64,000 bases of DNA from JBFJKD01 sp038106145 (GCA_038106145.1 JAYODD010000002.1:124001-188000), one strand, 5' to 3'; counted from the stretch's first letter, positions 46,238 to 55,562 are shown. Notes: a model not told the origin generated them from the sequence alone. A program made the numbers and translations.

Positions 46238-47131
46238 ATGAGTGAGAGCAAACACCTGGCTGGTAAAGCGGTTGTAGTCACCGGATCCGGTCGCGGTATC
46301 GGCCGCACCATCGCGCTGGAAATCGCCCGCGCGGGCGGCAAGGTAGTGGTCAACGATCTCGATCGGGAGGTGGCGGAGGAGGTGGTCGCGGAAATCGCCG
46401 CCCTCGGCAGCGAAGCCATCGCCAACACCGACAGTGTCTCCTCCTGGGAGGGGGCCAACAACATGGTCACCACCTGTGTCGATAACTTCGGCAGCGTTGA
46501 TGCGGTGGTCAACAACGCGGGCAATCTGCGCGATGTGATTTTTCACAAGATGACTCAGGATGACTTCAACCAGGTGATCGATGTTCATCTGCGCGGCAGC
46601 TTCAATGTCAGTCGCGCCGCCGCGACCCATTTTCGCCAGCAGGAAAGTGGCGCCTGTGTGCATATGACTTCAACCTCCGGTTTGGTTGGCAATTTTGGTC
46701 AGGCCAATTACTCGGCGGCGAAAGCCGGGATCGCAGCCCTGTCCAAATCCATTGCCCTGGATATGCAACGCTTCAACGTTCGCTCCAACTGCATCGCGCC
46801 CTTTGCCTGGAGTCGCATGACCGCTTCCATTCCGGCGGACACCCCGGATCAGCAAGCTCGTGTCGAAAAACTCAAACGCATGACGCCGGAAAAAGTGGCC
46901 ATCGTCGCGGCGGCGCTGTGTAGCGACAAAGCAGCGCATATCACCGGTCAGATTTTCGCGGTGCGCATGAACGAAATTTTCCTGATGAGCCAGTCGCGCC
47001 CGGTGCGCTCCACCCACAACGGCGACGGCTGGACCATCGACAGTATTTTTGAGGTGGCGATGCCCGCGCTCGAATCCCATTTTTACCCGCTGCATCGCTC
47101 CCAGGATATTTTTAGCTGGGACCCGATTTAA
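46238..47131 (+). CDS. MFE-2-type (3R)-hydroxyacyl-CoA dehydrogenase (SDR)
   Basis: A 297-residue SDR: TGSGRGIGRTIALEIA nucleotide loop, NDLDREVAEEVV, VVNNAGNLRD and a catalytic Ser/Tyr/Lys set in MTSTSGLVGNFGQANYSAAKAG. The wording, including the C-terminal extension, resembles the dehydrogenase domain of peroxisomal multifunctional enzyme 2 (17-beta-HSD4). AGGGGAG precedes ATG 46238 by 8 bases, so the longer frame is rejected. It pairs functionally with the hydratase-2 gene at 47233, though a terminator separates them. Confidence 0.82.
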   Translation: MSESKHLAGKAVVVTGSGRGIGRTIALEIARAGGKVVVNDLDREVAEEVVAEIAALGSEAIANTDSVSSWEGANNMVTTCVDNFGSVDAVVNNAGNLRDVIFHKMTQDDFNQVIDVHLRGSFNVSRAAATHFRQQESGACVHMTSTSGLVGNFGQANYSAAKAGIAALSKSIALDMQRFNVRSNCIAPFAWSRMTASIPADTPDQQARVEKLKRMTPEKVAIVAAALCSDKAAHITGQIFAVRMNEIFLMSQSRPVRSTHNGDGWTIDSIFEVAMPALESHFYPLHRSQDIFSWDPI

Positions 47132-47156
47132 GTCGGCGGCACCCCGGGTGTTGTGA

Positions 47157-47191
47157 CCGGGGCGCGGCGCCAAAAGCCTGCGCCCCGTTTT
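47157..47191 (+). terminator. Rho-independent terminator between SDR and hydratase-2 genes
   Basis: A perfect GC-rich stem CGGGGCGC (47158-47165) / GCGCCCCG (47180-47187) followed by TTTT, 26 bases after the SDR stop and 46 before the next start. It implies two transcription units, or attenuation, inside the island. Confidence 0.82.
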
Positions 47192-47232
47192 AGTGCTGTT
47201 ACCGGCCTGCGAAATACTTTACGGAGATGGGC

Positions 47233-48090
47233 GTGGCGATTGACTATCAAACATTAAAAAATCGAAAATTCGAAGAAATCGTGCATAGTTATTCCCCCAA
47301 AGATACGATGTTGTACGCGCTGGGGGTTGGGCTGAGCAGTGATCCCACCGACGAACAAGCCCTGCGGTTCACCTATGAAGCAGACCTTAACGCGTTGCCG
47401 ACCATGGCGGCGGTGCTGGCCTATCCGGGTTTCTGGCTGAAAGAGCCCGATACCGGCGTCGACTGGACCCAGGTATTGCACGCCGATCAGGAAATCGTCT
47501 TTCACCGCCCACTGCCAGCGCAGGGCACGGTCAAGGCGCGCACTCAGGTCGATGAAATTATCGACAAGGGACCGGGTAAAGGCGCCTTTATCTATTCTTC
47601 GCGCACGGTTGTCGATGTTGCCAGCGGAGAGCCCCTGTGTACGTTGACGCAAAATACCATGGCCCGCGGCCACGGCGGTTTTGGTGGCTCCACCGCAACG
47701 CCCCCCACACCCCAGGCAATCCCTGGCACGCCTGCAGAAATGACCTGCGATCTCCCCACCCTGCCGCAGGCGGCGTTGATCTATCGGCTATCGGGCGATT
47801 TTAATCCCCTCCATGCCTCCCCGACGGTAGCCAGGCAGGCCGGTTTTGAGCGCCCCATTTTACATGGGCTGTGTACGTTCGGTGTCGCCGGGCACGCGCT
47901 GTTAAAAACCTGTTGCGACTATGATGTAAAGCGCTTCAAGCGCATCAAATGCCGTTTTTCCGCGCCGGTCTATCCCGGAGAAACGATTCGTACCGAAATG
48001 TGGCGCGTTGACGGCGGCGTCGCGTTCCGCTGTCGCGTGGTGGAACGGGATCTGGTGGTGATTGAAAACGGTTTACTGGAAGTTAGTTAA
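47233..48090 (+). CDS. 2-enoyl-CoA hydratase 2 (MaoC/MFE-2 type)
   Basis: A 285-residue double-hotdog hydratase: a degenerate N-terminal hotdog and a C-terminal one with the hydratase-2 motif YRLSGDFNPLHASPTVARQAGF, containing the Asp/His dyad, followed by PILHGLCTFG. It makes (3R)-hydroxyacyl-CoA, the substrate for the MFE-2-type SDR upstream. GTG 47233 (MAIDYQTL) is preferred because ACGGAG lies 6 bases ahead; ATG 47227 would overlap that site. Confidence 0.88.
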   Translation: MAIDYQTLKNRKFEEIVHSYSPKDTMLYALGVGLSSDPTDEQALRFTYEADLNALPTMAAVLAYPGFWLKEPDTGVDWTQVLHADQEIVFHRPLPAQGTVKARTQVDEIIDKGPGKGAFIYSSRTVVDVASGEPLCTLTQNTMARGHGGFGGSTATPPTPQAIPGTPAEMTCDLPTLPQAALIYRLSGDFNPLHASPTVARQAGFERPILHGLCTFGVAGHALLKTCCDYDVKRFKRIKCRFSAPVYPGETIRTEMWRVDGGVAFRCRVVERDLVVIENGLLEVS

Positions 48091-48114
48091 CCCGCCGACG
48101 AGGCTGAACTGTTT

Positions 48115-49326
48115 ATGCAGAATATTTTGCAGGGCATGCGGATTGTCGAAGGCGCGGCGTTTGTCGCCGCCCCGTCCGGCGCAATGACATTGGCGCAGAT
48201 GGGCGCCGATGTGATTCGTTTCGATATGATCGGTGGCGGCCTCGACTATCGTCGTTGGCCGGTTGACGCTAACAACAACAGCCTGTTCTGGGCCGGATTG
48301 AATAAGGGCAAGCGTTCGATCGCGGTGGATTTCCGCACTCCGGAAGGTCAGGAAATTTTGACCCGACTCATTTGCGCGCCAGGGGAAAATGCCGGGCTGT
48401 TTATGACTAACTTCCCCGCCCGCGGCTGGCTGGCCGATAGCAATTTGCGTAACCAGCGCCGGGACCTGATTTACCTTAACCTGACCGGGGATCGCCACGG
48501 CGGTTCGGCGGTGGACTATACAGTCAACTGCGAGGTCGGTTTGCCGACCATGACAGGCGCCACAGCGGAGCCTGTCAATCACGTGCTGGCGGCGTGGGAT
48601 GTGATTGCCGGGCAGACCCTGGCCCTTGGCCTGCTGGCGGCGGAGCGTCATCGCCGCATTACCGGCGAGGGACAGATGGTCAGGCTGGCGCTGGCGGATG
48701 TGGCACTGGCAACCATGGGGCATCTCGGTTTTATCGCTGAAGCTCAGGTCAATGGCACTGACCGCGAGGCCTGCGGCAACTACCTGTACGGCGCCTACGG
48801 CAAGGATTTTGTCACCGCCGACGGTCGCCGCGTGATGATCGTCGGCCTCACCGGCAACCAGTGGAACGCAATTAAAAAAGCCACCGGACTGGGGGTGGAG
48901 ATCGACCAGCTGGGAGCAAGGCTGCAACTGGATCTGGGGCGGGAGGGCGATCGTTTTCGAGCGCGGGAAGCGTTGACCGAGCTGTTTGCGCCCTGGTTCG
49001 CAGCACGTCCATTCGAGGTCGTAGCGGCCGCTCTCGATGGGGCGGGTGTCTGTTGGGGTAAATATCAGACGATCAAAGAGTTGGTTGATCGGGATCCCGA
49101 GTGTTCCACGGCGAATCCCCTTTTTGAAGAGGTTGAACAACCGGGCATCGGCCGCTATCTGACGCCGGGCAACCCACTGTACTTCGCCACGGGCGATCGC
49201 CAACCGGTGCGGCCGGCACCGCTGGTCGGTCAGCATACGGATGAAATCCTCGCCGACGAACTGGGCATGAGCAGCGCCGAGATTGGTCGCTTGCACGATG
49301 CCAATATTGTCGCTGGGGCGGAGTAG
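48115..49326 (+). CDS. mct: Mesaconyl-CoA C1-C4 CoA transferase (CaiB/BaiF family)
   Basis: A 403-residue class III CoA transferase. The opening GMRIVEGAAFVAAPSGAMTL, the GGGLDYRRWPV segment, GLFMTNFPARGWL, GNYLYGAYGKDF and QPGIGRYLTPGNPL match, as I remember it, the Chloroflexus enzyme Mct (2-methylfumaryl-CoA isomerase), which moves CoA intramolecularly from C1 to C4 of mesaconate. The catalytic Asp is Asp162 in NHVLAAWDVIAG. Its product is the substrate of Meh at 36002. It starts 24 bases after the hydratase-2 gene. Confidence 0.85.
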   Translation: MQNILQGMRIVEGAAFVAAPSGAMTLAQMGADVIRFDMIGGGLDYRRWPVDANNNSLFWAGLNKGKRSIAVDFRTPEGQEILTRLICAPGENAGLFMTNFPARGWLADSNLRNQRRDLIYLNLTGDRHGGSAVDYTVNCEVGLPTMTGATAEPVNHVLAAWDVIAGQTLALGLLAAERHRRITGEGQMVRLALADVALATMGHLGFIAEAQVNGTDREACGNYLYGAYGKDFVTADGRRVMIVGLTGNQWNAIKKATGLGVEIDQLGARLQLDLGREGDRFRAREALTELFAPWFAARPFEVVAAALDGAGVCWGKYQTIKELVDRDPECSTANPLFEEVEQPGIGRYLTPGNPLYFATGDRQPVRPAPLVGQHTDEILADELGMSSAEIGRLHDANIVAGAE

Positions 49327-49495
49327 AGGTCAATGCCGGGGGATGGCATGGACGGCGGGTGGTCTTATTGATAAGGTTACGCGTTTCAGACTCTACTGCC
49401 GATAACCAGGAGACCTGTTGTTGATTCCAGCCTGGTAAGGGCCCGCAGAACAAGCTTTGTAGGCATTTTTGATATGACTCGGAGTGGTTAGCGTC

Positions 49496-51487
49496 ATGCA
49501 GACACCGCACGTGGGGCGTACATTTCTCGAATCGGATCGTATCGTCCGCAAGCAGGTCGAGCGCGCCTGGAGTCAGTTCGTGGAGCGCGGTAGCTGCGCG
49601 ACAGAGTCGGTCAGGGACGTGGTGCTTAATTCTTGGCATCGATGTCGCAATGAGGGAGTGGAAGCGACGCGCACCTGTTCGGCACTGATTGCCAGGGGTA
49701 AACAGCTCGAGCAGCTTAAGCGGGAAAATGAAGAGCTGCTCCTGGCCTCCCAGCACACCTGGAAAATGTTGTCGGATATTCTGGTGGATACCGAGAGTTT
49801 GTTGCTGGTCGCCGCGCCCAACGGCGTGTTGCTGGACGTGTGTGGCAACCCGCAGGTTGTCGAGGGTGGGGCCGACCAGTACGTGGCGCCAGGGCACGAC
49901 TGGAGTGAACAGAAAGCGGGTACCAACGCGGTTGGCACGGTCATCGCGCTACGCGAACCCGTGGAAATCCACAGCGCGGAGCATTTCTGCCAATCCGCAA
50001 AAATATGGACCTGCTCGGCAGCACCGGTCATCGATCATGTCAGTGGTGACCTGTTCGGTGTGATCGATATTACTACCCGGAGTCACGCCTTTAGCCGTCA
50101 AAGTATCGCGTTGGCGATGACGGCTGCCCGACAGATTGAGCAGACGCTGCAGTCGCGGGAGTTAGCGCGCAACGTGCAGCTACTGAACTGGTTTGCCAAC
50201 AAGGCCGAACGTTGGTATCGGGATAGTGTGGTGCTACTCGACCGCCGCGGCCGCATCGTTACCTGTAACGAGCATGCCCGCAGGCTTTTTAAAGGCATTC
50301 AGCTGGGGCATCTGATGCGCGGTGGCAGCGCCCTGCTGCCAGAAACAGCGATCAACGACATCGACAATTGCGCACAATTTTTGCCGGCCGGAATAGACCT
50401 GGTAGCGGTCGATACCTTCGCTGGCGAAAACGCGTGGGAAGGGGGCTTGCTGGTGCTGGAAAACCACAATCGTCGTGCTACCCTTCTGGCTGATAACCCC
50501 CTCCTGGGGGAAAGGCATCGCGGAGCGCTACCGGCGAGGGATCCTTTCGCCACCATCGTTGGTGATTGCGCGCTGATGGAACGTCTCAGGGATATGGCAA
50601 AAAACTGGGCGGTCACGGAAGCGCCGATTCTTATCAGGGGTGAATCCGGCAGCGGTAAGGAATTACTGGCCAGAGCCCTGCACGCCGCGTCACCGCGACG
50701 GGGCGGGCCATTCATAACGGTGGATTGCACAACGCTCGAAAAAACCTCCGCCGGGGAAGTGATATTCGGGGATGAACTCAGTGGCCAGGATCACCGCGAT
50801 ACCGATCAGTATGCAGGGAAAATAGGGCAGGCCAGTGGGGGAACGTTGTTCCTGCGCACGGTGGACGCGCTGCCGGTCGCGACTCAGGCGCGGTTAACAA
50901 ATTTTGTGCGAAGCGAGCCATTTGGTAGGAGTGATTCCCCTGGACCCGCTGGCGTCCGAGTAATAGCGTCGATGGTCGCCGATCCGGGTGCGCAGACTCT
51001 GGAGCGCAACCTTGATCGCGAGTTGCAGGGAACGACCCTGCATGTGCCGGCCCTGCGGGATAGAGCGGGGGATTTGCCAGCATTGGTAGATCATTTTCTG
51101 GAGAAAACGGCCCATAGATCGGGAACACCGCGCAAATTTGCGGATGCGCAACTGTTGCACTGGATGCAGCGTTACAGCTGGCCTGGCAATGTGCGTGAAT
51201 TGCATGGAATGCTGGCATTCATGTGCGATCACAGTGAACAGGCTGAGTTGTGCACTCGGGATTTACCACAACAGTGGCTCCACCGACAGACGCCAGCGAG
51301 CGCCGCCGGGCATGCGGGCGAAGCGACCGATGACTCCCATGGAATACTGGACGACCTTGAGAAAAAGGCGATTGCGCAGGAGATGGAAAAACACGCAGGT
51401 AATCGCACGCGGGCGGCGCGATCGCTGGGCATTTCCAGAAGCACTTTATACCGCAAGCTGCGTGCTTACGGGTTAGATTCTGTATGA
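49496..51487 (+). CDS. AcoR-like regulator with degenerate AAA+ domain
   Basis: 663 residues: N-terminal GAF-type sensor (about 75-220), a central sigma-54-activator-type AAA+ domain, and a Fis-type HTH (NRTRAARSLGISRSTLYRKLRAYG). Walker A is intact (GESGSGKE, from residue 382). The GAFTGA loop is missing, and the Walker B wording is GGTLFLRTV, with Arg454-Thr455 where Asp-Glu is normal. It is therefore unlikely to hydrolyse ATP or remodel sigma-54 holoenzyme, and may act as a classical DNA-binding regulator, as TyrR or DhaR do. It probably controls the surrounding island. ATG 49496 is chosen; GTG 49484 is in frame. Confidence 0.85.
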   Translation: MQTPHVGRTFLESDRIVRKQVERAWSQFVERGSCATESVRDVVLNSWHRCRNEGVEATRTCSALIARGKQLEQLKRENEELLLASQHTWKMLSDILVDTESLLLVAAPNGVLLDVCGNPQVVEGGADQYVAPGHDWSEQKAGTNAVGTVIALREPVEIHSAEHFCQSAKIWTCSAAPVIDHVSGDLFGVIDITTRSHAFSRQSIALAMTAARQIEQTLQSRELARNVQLLNWFANKAERWYRDSVVLLDRRGRIVTCNEHARRLFKGIQLGHLMRGGSALLPETAINDIDNCAQFLPAGIDLVAVDTFAGENAWEGGLLVLENHNRRATLLADNPLLGERHRGALPARDPFATIVGDCALMERLRDMAKNWAVTEAPILIRGESGSGKELLARALHAASPRRGGPFITVDCTTLEKTSAGEVIFGDELSGQDHRDTDQYAGKIGQASGGTLFLRTVDALPVATQARLTNFVRSEPFGRSDSPGPAGVRVIASMVADPGAQTLERNLDRELQGTTLHVPALRDRAGDLPALVDHFLEKTAHRSGTPRKFADAQLLHWMQRYSWPGNVRELHGMLAFMCDHSEQAELCTRDLPQQWLHRQTPASAAGHAGEATDDSHGILDDLEKKAIAQEMEKHAGNRTRAARSLGISRSTLYRKLRAYGLDSV

Positions 51488-51780
51488 TGGAAAATTACGC
51501 GGCGCGAAGCGAAGAGTAGCGATCCTTTGCCCTCCGCCCGGTTCGGTAACACGCCCGTTTGCGCAAAGGCTGGGCGCGAACAAGCAAAATACAGGGGCAA
51601 AGTGGCTACTTTCTGGCATAATCGCAAGTTCGCAAGTGGATGGAAAGAGCTTGGCGTCCGAGACGGGCGGTGGGAACGATAGCCCGGAGCAGTGGGGCGT
51701 AGTTAGCCCGCCAGATTTCAGAGCGGTTCCCGACGCGGGATTAAACCAACCGAAAAAAATAAATGCAGGAGGTTAGCAAG

Positions 51781-52689
51781 ATGGCCAGTGCAGCGGCGCA
51801 ACAGATCGTAGGGCTCTATTCCGAGTGGAAACAAAAACTGGCGATGAACGACGGTATGTCGCTGGAGGAATTGCGAGAATTATTTGATGGCTGGGGTAGC
51901 ATCACCGCTGAACCGGCAGACGTGGAATTTAATGATGTCACCCTGTACGGCGTCGACTGCAAGTGGGCGATTCCCCAAGGTGCCGACGAAAGTCGAGTAC
52001 TGATTTGTTGTCACGGCGGCGGTTTTGTCGTCGGCTCCTCCGCAAGCCATCGCAAAATGTTTGGCCATATCGCAAAAGCCGTGGGCTGCGCTGCCCTGAT
52101 ACTCGACTACACCCGCGCGCCGGAAAATCCCCACCCCGGTATTGTCGAAGAGGCGGTAGCGGTGTATTCCGGCCTGCTCGAAGGGGGCTACAAACCCGAA
52201 CATATGGCGACTATCGGCGATTCTGCGGGTGGTAACCTGTGTACGTCGGTACTGCTGTTTGGCGAGCGACTCGGCTATCCGATGCCAGCTGCCTGCGTAC
52301 CGCTGTCCCCCTGGTACGATATGGAAGGCACTGGACAAACCCTGACTACCAATGCGGACAAGGACGCGTTGGTCAATAAGGATATATTGATGGGTATGGC
52401 GGAGATGTTTCTTGGAGGCAAAAATCCCCGGGGGCCGATTGCCAACCCGCTGTACGCCGATCTGGAGAATTTGCCACCGACATTGATTCAGGTCGGTGAA
52501 TACGAAGGCTTGCTGGACGACAGCCGACGGTTTTACGAACGCGCTAAAGCGGCCGGTGTGGATGTCGAGCTACAGGTGTTTCCCGAAATGCAGCATGTAT
52601 TTCAGTTTATGGCCGGTAACGCGCCGGAAGCCGACGACGCGATTGCCAGGATTGCACAGTTTTTACGCCCCAAATTAGGGCTCGCCTGA
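51781..52689 (+). CDS. Alpha/beta hydrolase, hormone-sensitive lipase family
   Basis: A 302-residue esterase of bacterial family IV. The oxyanion motif HGGG is at 78-81, nucleophile Ser148 in GDSAGGN, the Asp in the GEYEGLLDDSRRF region and His in MQHVFQF. AGGAGG lies 8 bases before ATG 51781, so the upstream ATG 51763 is rejected. It hydrolyses short- to medium-chain esters or lactones. Followed by an aldehyde dehydrogenase gene, it could supply an alcohol or acid to the pathway, for example after Baeyer-Villiger oxidation by the LLM enzyme. Confidence 0.87.
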   Translation: MASAAAQQIVGLYSEWKQKLAMNDGMSLEELRELFDGWGSITAEPADVEFNDVTLYGVDCKWAIPQGADESRVLICCHGGGFVVGSSASHRKMFGHIAKAVGCAALILDYTRAPENPHPGIVEEAVAVYSGLLEGGYKPEHMATIGDSAGGNLCTSVLLFGERLGYPMPAACVPLSPWYDMEGTGQTLTTNADKDALVNKDILMGMAEMFLGGKNPRGPIANPLYADLENLPPTLIQVGEYEGLLDDSRRFYERAKAAGVDVELQVFPEMQHVFQFMAGNAPEADDAIARIAQFLRPKLGLA

Positions 52690-52781
52690 TTGGCGATTCC
52701 GCTACCATTAGGCGCGCCGGGGCTAAAATCTCGCGTGCGCCGTAAACGCTAACCGACAGCTTGTACTAGCAGGATATGAAG

Positions 52782-54230
52782 ATGATTGAACACAGCAAAA
52801 TCTATGTCGATGGACAGTGGGTGCCAGCCAGCGGCGGTGGTGTTACCACGCTGGTCAACCCGGCCACAGAAGAGCCGTTTGCCTCGGTGCCGATGTCTTC
52901 CGTGGAAGATGTCGACAGGGCGGTGCGAGCGGCGCGGCGCGCTTTTGCGTCCTGGTCCAGAACCAGTGCCGAGGAGCGTGCCGGGTATATTCGCGCTATC
53001 TGCGCCAAGCTGAAAGAGCGCAAGGATGAACTGGCCTCGTTGATTTCCCAGGAAATGGGCATTCCGGTGCATTTTTCCAGGGGCATTCAGGTATCCGGAC
53101 CGATTCATGGCCTGTCGCTGTTTGCCGATCTCGCCAAGACCATGGAAGAAGTCCGGCAGCACGAGGAAGGCTATCTGGTGTTGCGGGAGCCGATCGGCGT
53201 TTGCGCGTTTATTACGCCGTGGAATTTTCCCTTGTTTCAGGTAGTGGCAAAAGTGGGGCCAGCGATTGCGGCGGGTTGCACTACGGTACTTAAACCGAGC
53301 GAGCAAACTCCGTTGTGCACCTATGTTTTCGCGCAGATCTGTGACGAAGTGGGCCTGCCACCGGGCGTATTTAACCTGGTGCCTGGCCGGGGGTCCGTGA
53401 TGGGCGATGCCCTCAGTTCCCACCCCGAAGTGGATNNNNNNNNNNTGGATCTGGTGTCGTTTACCGGTTCCACGGAAGTCGGGGTCGACGTCGCCAGGTC
53501 GGCCGCGCCCACGGTCAAGCGGGTGTGTCAGGAACTGGGTGGCAAGTCGCCGTTTATCATTGCCGAGGACGCGGACATCGGCAAAGCCGTCAAATATGTC
53601 GTGAAGGATACCATGTTCAATTCGGGGCAGATGTGCGTGGCTCTGAGTCGTGTGCTGGTGCCCGAATCGAAATACGAAGAGGCGGTGGCGGTGGCCAAAT
53701 CCGTGGCGGAATCCCTCAAGGTGGGTGATCCCACCGATGAAAGTGTATTTCTCGGGCCGGTCAGCTCCATGCGCGCCCGGGAGAGTGTGGTGCGTTACAT
53801 CAACAAAGGCATAGAAGAAGGCGCGCGCCTGGTCACCGGCGGTGCGGAGTTGCCCGAGGGTATTACGCGAGGCGCGTATGTTCGCCCCACCATTTTTGCC
53901 GACGTGCGCAACGACATGACGATTGCCCGGGAGGAGATTTTTGGGCCGGTGATTTGCCTGATCCCCTACCAGGACGAAGAAGAGGCAATTGCCCTGGCCA
54001 ACGACACGCCGTTCGGCCTGTCGAGCGGCGTCTGGGCCGAGAGCGAAGAAACCCAGATGCGCATTGCCCGTCAACTGCGTGCCGGCCAGGTTAAGGTGAA
54101 CGGCGGACCATTCAGTTTTTCCGCGCCGTTTGGCGGCTACAAGATGTCCGGCAATGGGCGGGAGTGGGGCGCCAGCGGCCTTGTCGAATACACCGAGGAA
54201 AAAGCCATTCTGATTGGCAAGCTGCGTTAG
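52782..54230 (+). CDS. Aldehyde dehydrogenase (NAD(P)-dependent), scaffold gap inside
   Basis: An ALDH-superfamily enzyme of about 480 residues: FITPWNFPLFQ, FTGSTEVG, catalytic Glu in QELGGKSPF, nucleophile Cys in FNSGQMCVALSR, and EEIFGPVICL. Ten Ns (53436-53445) follow HPEVD; the right contig restarts with TGGAT, repeating the last five bases of the left one. Removing Ns and duplicate gives the continuous HPEVDLVSFTGS, so the gap is artificial. ATG 52782 has AGGA 7 bases ahead and is preferred over 52776. It oxidises an aldehyde intermediate; substrate unknown. Confidence 0.88.
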   Translation: MIEHSKIYVDGQWVPASGGGVTTLVNPATEEPFASVPMSSVEDVDRAVRAARRAFASWSRTSAEERAGYIRAICAKLKERKDELASLISQEMGIPVHFSRGIQVSGPIHGLSLFADLAKTMEEVRQHEEGYLVLREPIGVCAFITPWNFPLFQVVAKVGPAIAAGCTTVLKPSEQTPLCTYVFAQICDEVGLPPGVFNLVPGRGSVMGDALSSHPEVDXXXXDLVSFTGSTEVGVDVARSAAPTVKRVCQELGGKSPFIIAEDADIGKAVKYVVKDTMFNSGQMCVALSRVLVPESKYEEAVAVAKSVAESLKVGDPTDESVFLGPVSSMRARESVVRYINKGIEEGARLVTGGAELPEGITRGAYVRPTIFADVRNDMTIAREEIFGPVICLIPYQDEEEAIALANDTPFGLSSGVWAESEETQMRIARQLRAGQVKVNGGPFSFSAPFGGYKMSGNGREWGASGLVEYTEEKAILIGKLR

Positions 54231-54324
54231 TACTGGTCCCTTTCTACCCGGCCGCGGGGAACGCCCGCGGCTACCCTTGCTGTGGTCCGCTGCGGTGGGC
54301 GCTGCTCTTCAGGAGTTGTAATCG

Positions 54325-55479
54325 ATGTCCAGATTTCGTTTCCCCCACGTGGAGATGCCTGCCATCGCCACGCAACTGCGCGCCGAGGTCAGGGAATTTT
54401 TGGCGGCGGAGCGCGCCAGTGGCGGATTCGTACCGATGGCGGACTGCTGGGCGTCGGGAATGAGCGTGGAATTCAGCCGCAAGTTAGGTCGACGGGGCTG
54501 GCTGGGCATGACCTGGGATAAACAGTACGGGGGTCATGGCCGCACTTTCCTCGAACGCTATGTGGTCACCGAAGAAATGCTGGCGGCCGGGGCGCCGGTC
54601 ATGGCCCACTGGATAGCGGATCGCCAGAGCGGCCCGCAAATTATCAAACATGCGGACCCGCAATTGCGCGACCAGATCATTCCGCGCATTGTCGCCGGCG
54701 AATGTTTTTGCGCGATCGGCATGAGCGAACCGAATACCGGTTCCGATCTGGCGTCGGTCGCCACCAAAGCGGAAAAAGTCGATGGTGGCTGGCGAGTCAA
54801 TGGTACCAAGCTGTGGTCCACCGGCGCCCACGGTTGCGACTACATGATTACTTTATTGCGCACTGGCCCTTTGGATACGGCTGCCCGTCACCAGGGGCTG
54901 TCGCAGTTTCTGATTGACCTCAAGTCCCCGGGGGTGAAGATTCGCGGTATTGCGGATATTGGCGGGCAGGTGCACTTTAACGAAACCAACTTTGAAGATG
55001 TGTTTGTTCCCGATAATTATGTCCTCGGCGAAGTGGGTGGGGGCTGGAATATGGTGGTCGGTGAACTGGCGCTGGAACGTTCGGGACCGGAACGTTTTCT
55101 GAGTACATTTATCGTGTTGCAGGAAGCCATGCGCGTGCTGGTCGCCCACCCTACGGATAAAACCCGAGAAGTCCTGGGTCAGGTGGTGGCCAAAATCAAA
55201 ACCCTGCGCCGTATGTCCCTCGGCATCGCCGGTCTGTTGCAGGAAGGCTCTTCGCCGGAAATGGAGGCCGCCCTGGTCAAGGATATGGCCACGCGCTTCG
55301 AGCGCGAGCTATTGGAAAAACTGCGTGGCATTCTGCCGCAGAATCTGCTGGCTGCAAACGACGGGCTGTTGCCGGCGTTGTTGCGCGACGGAATTTTACG
55401 GGTGCCGTCCTCGACCCTGCGCGGCGGCACCAACGAAGTACTCAAGGGCATGGTTGCCCGCCAGTTGGGGTTGCGGTGA
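54325..55479 (+). CDS. Acyl-CoA dehydrogenase, first subunit of a paired enzyme
   Basis: A 384-residue ACAD: CAIGMSEPNTGSDLASVATKAE, NGTKLWSTGAHGCDYMITLLRT, ELALERSGPERFLSTFIVLQEA and STLRGGTNEVLKGMVARQLG. The sequence style and tandem arrangement with a shorter ACAD resemble heterotetrameric (alpha2beta2) dehydrogenases for steroid and other bulky side chains. AGGAG precedes ATG 54325. Confidence 0.84.
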   Translation: MSRFRFPHVEMPAIATQLRAEVREFLAAERASGGFVPMADCWASGMSVEFSRKLGRRGWLGMTWDKQYGGHGRTFLERYVVTEEMLAAGAPVMAHWIADRQSGPQIIKHADPQLRDQIIPRIVAGECFCAIGMSEPNTGSDLASVATKAEKVDGGWRVNGTKLWSTGAHGCDYMITLLRTGPLDTAARHQGLSQFLIDLKSPGVKIRGIADIGGQVHFNETNFEDVFVPDNYVLGEVGGGWNMVVGELALERSGPERFLSTFIVLQEAMRVLVAHPTDKTREVLGQVVAKIKTLRRMSLGIAGLLQEGSSPEMEAALVKDMATRFERELLEKLRGILPQNLLAANDGLLPALLRDGILRVPSSTLRGGTNEVLKGMVARQLGLR

Positions 55480-55562
55480 TCGACGAGATGCCGACGACCC
55501 AACATTCCTGGTGCGGTGACCGGGAAATAGCGCCAACATTACAGTGAATTCGAGAGAGCCGA

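Noticed and set aside
48073..49296. 407-codon minus-strand frame opposite mct
   Set aside because: Antisense shadow of the CoA transferase gene, low-complexity composition.
51590..51640. Possible -24/-12 (sigma-54) promoter upstream of the esterase gene
   Set aside because: TGGC is present, but the GG to GC distance is 9 rather than the required spacing, and the -12 TTGC is absent.
52749..54074. 441-codon minus-strand frame opposite the aldehyde dehydrogenase
   Set aside because: It runs through the N gap and mirrors the ALDH codons; no family features.
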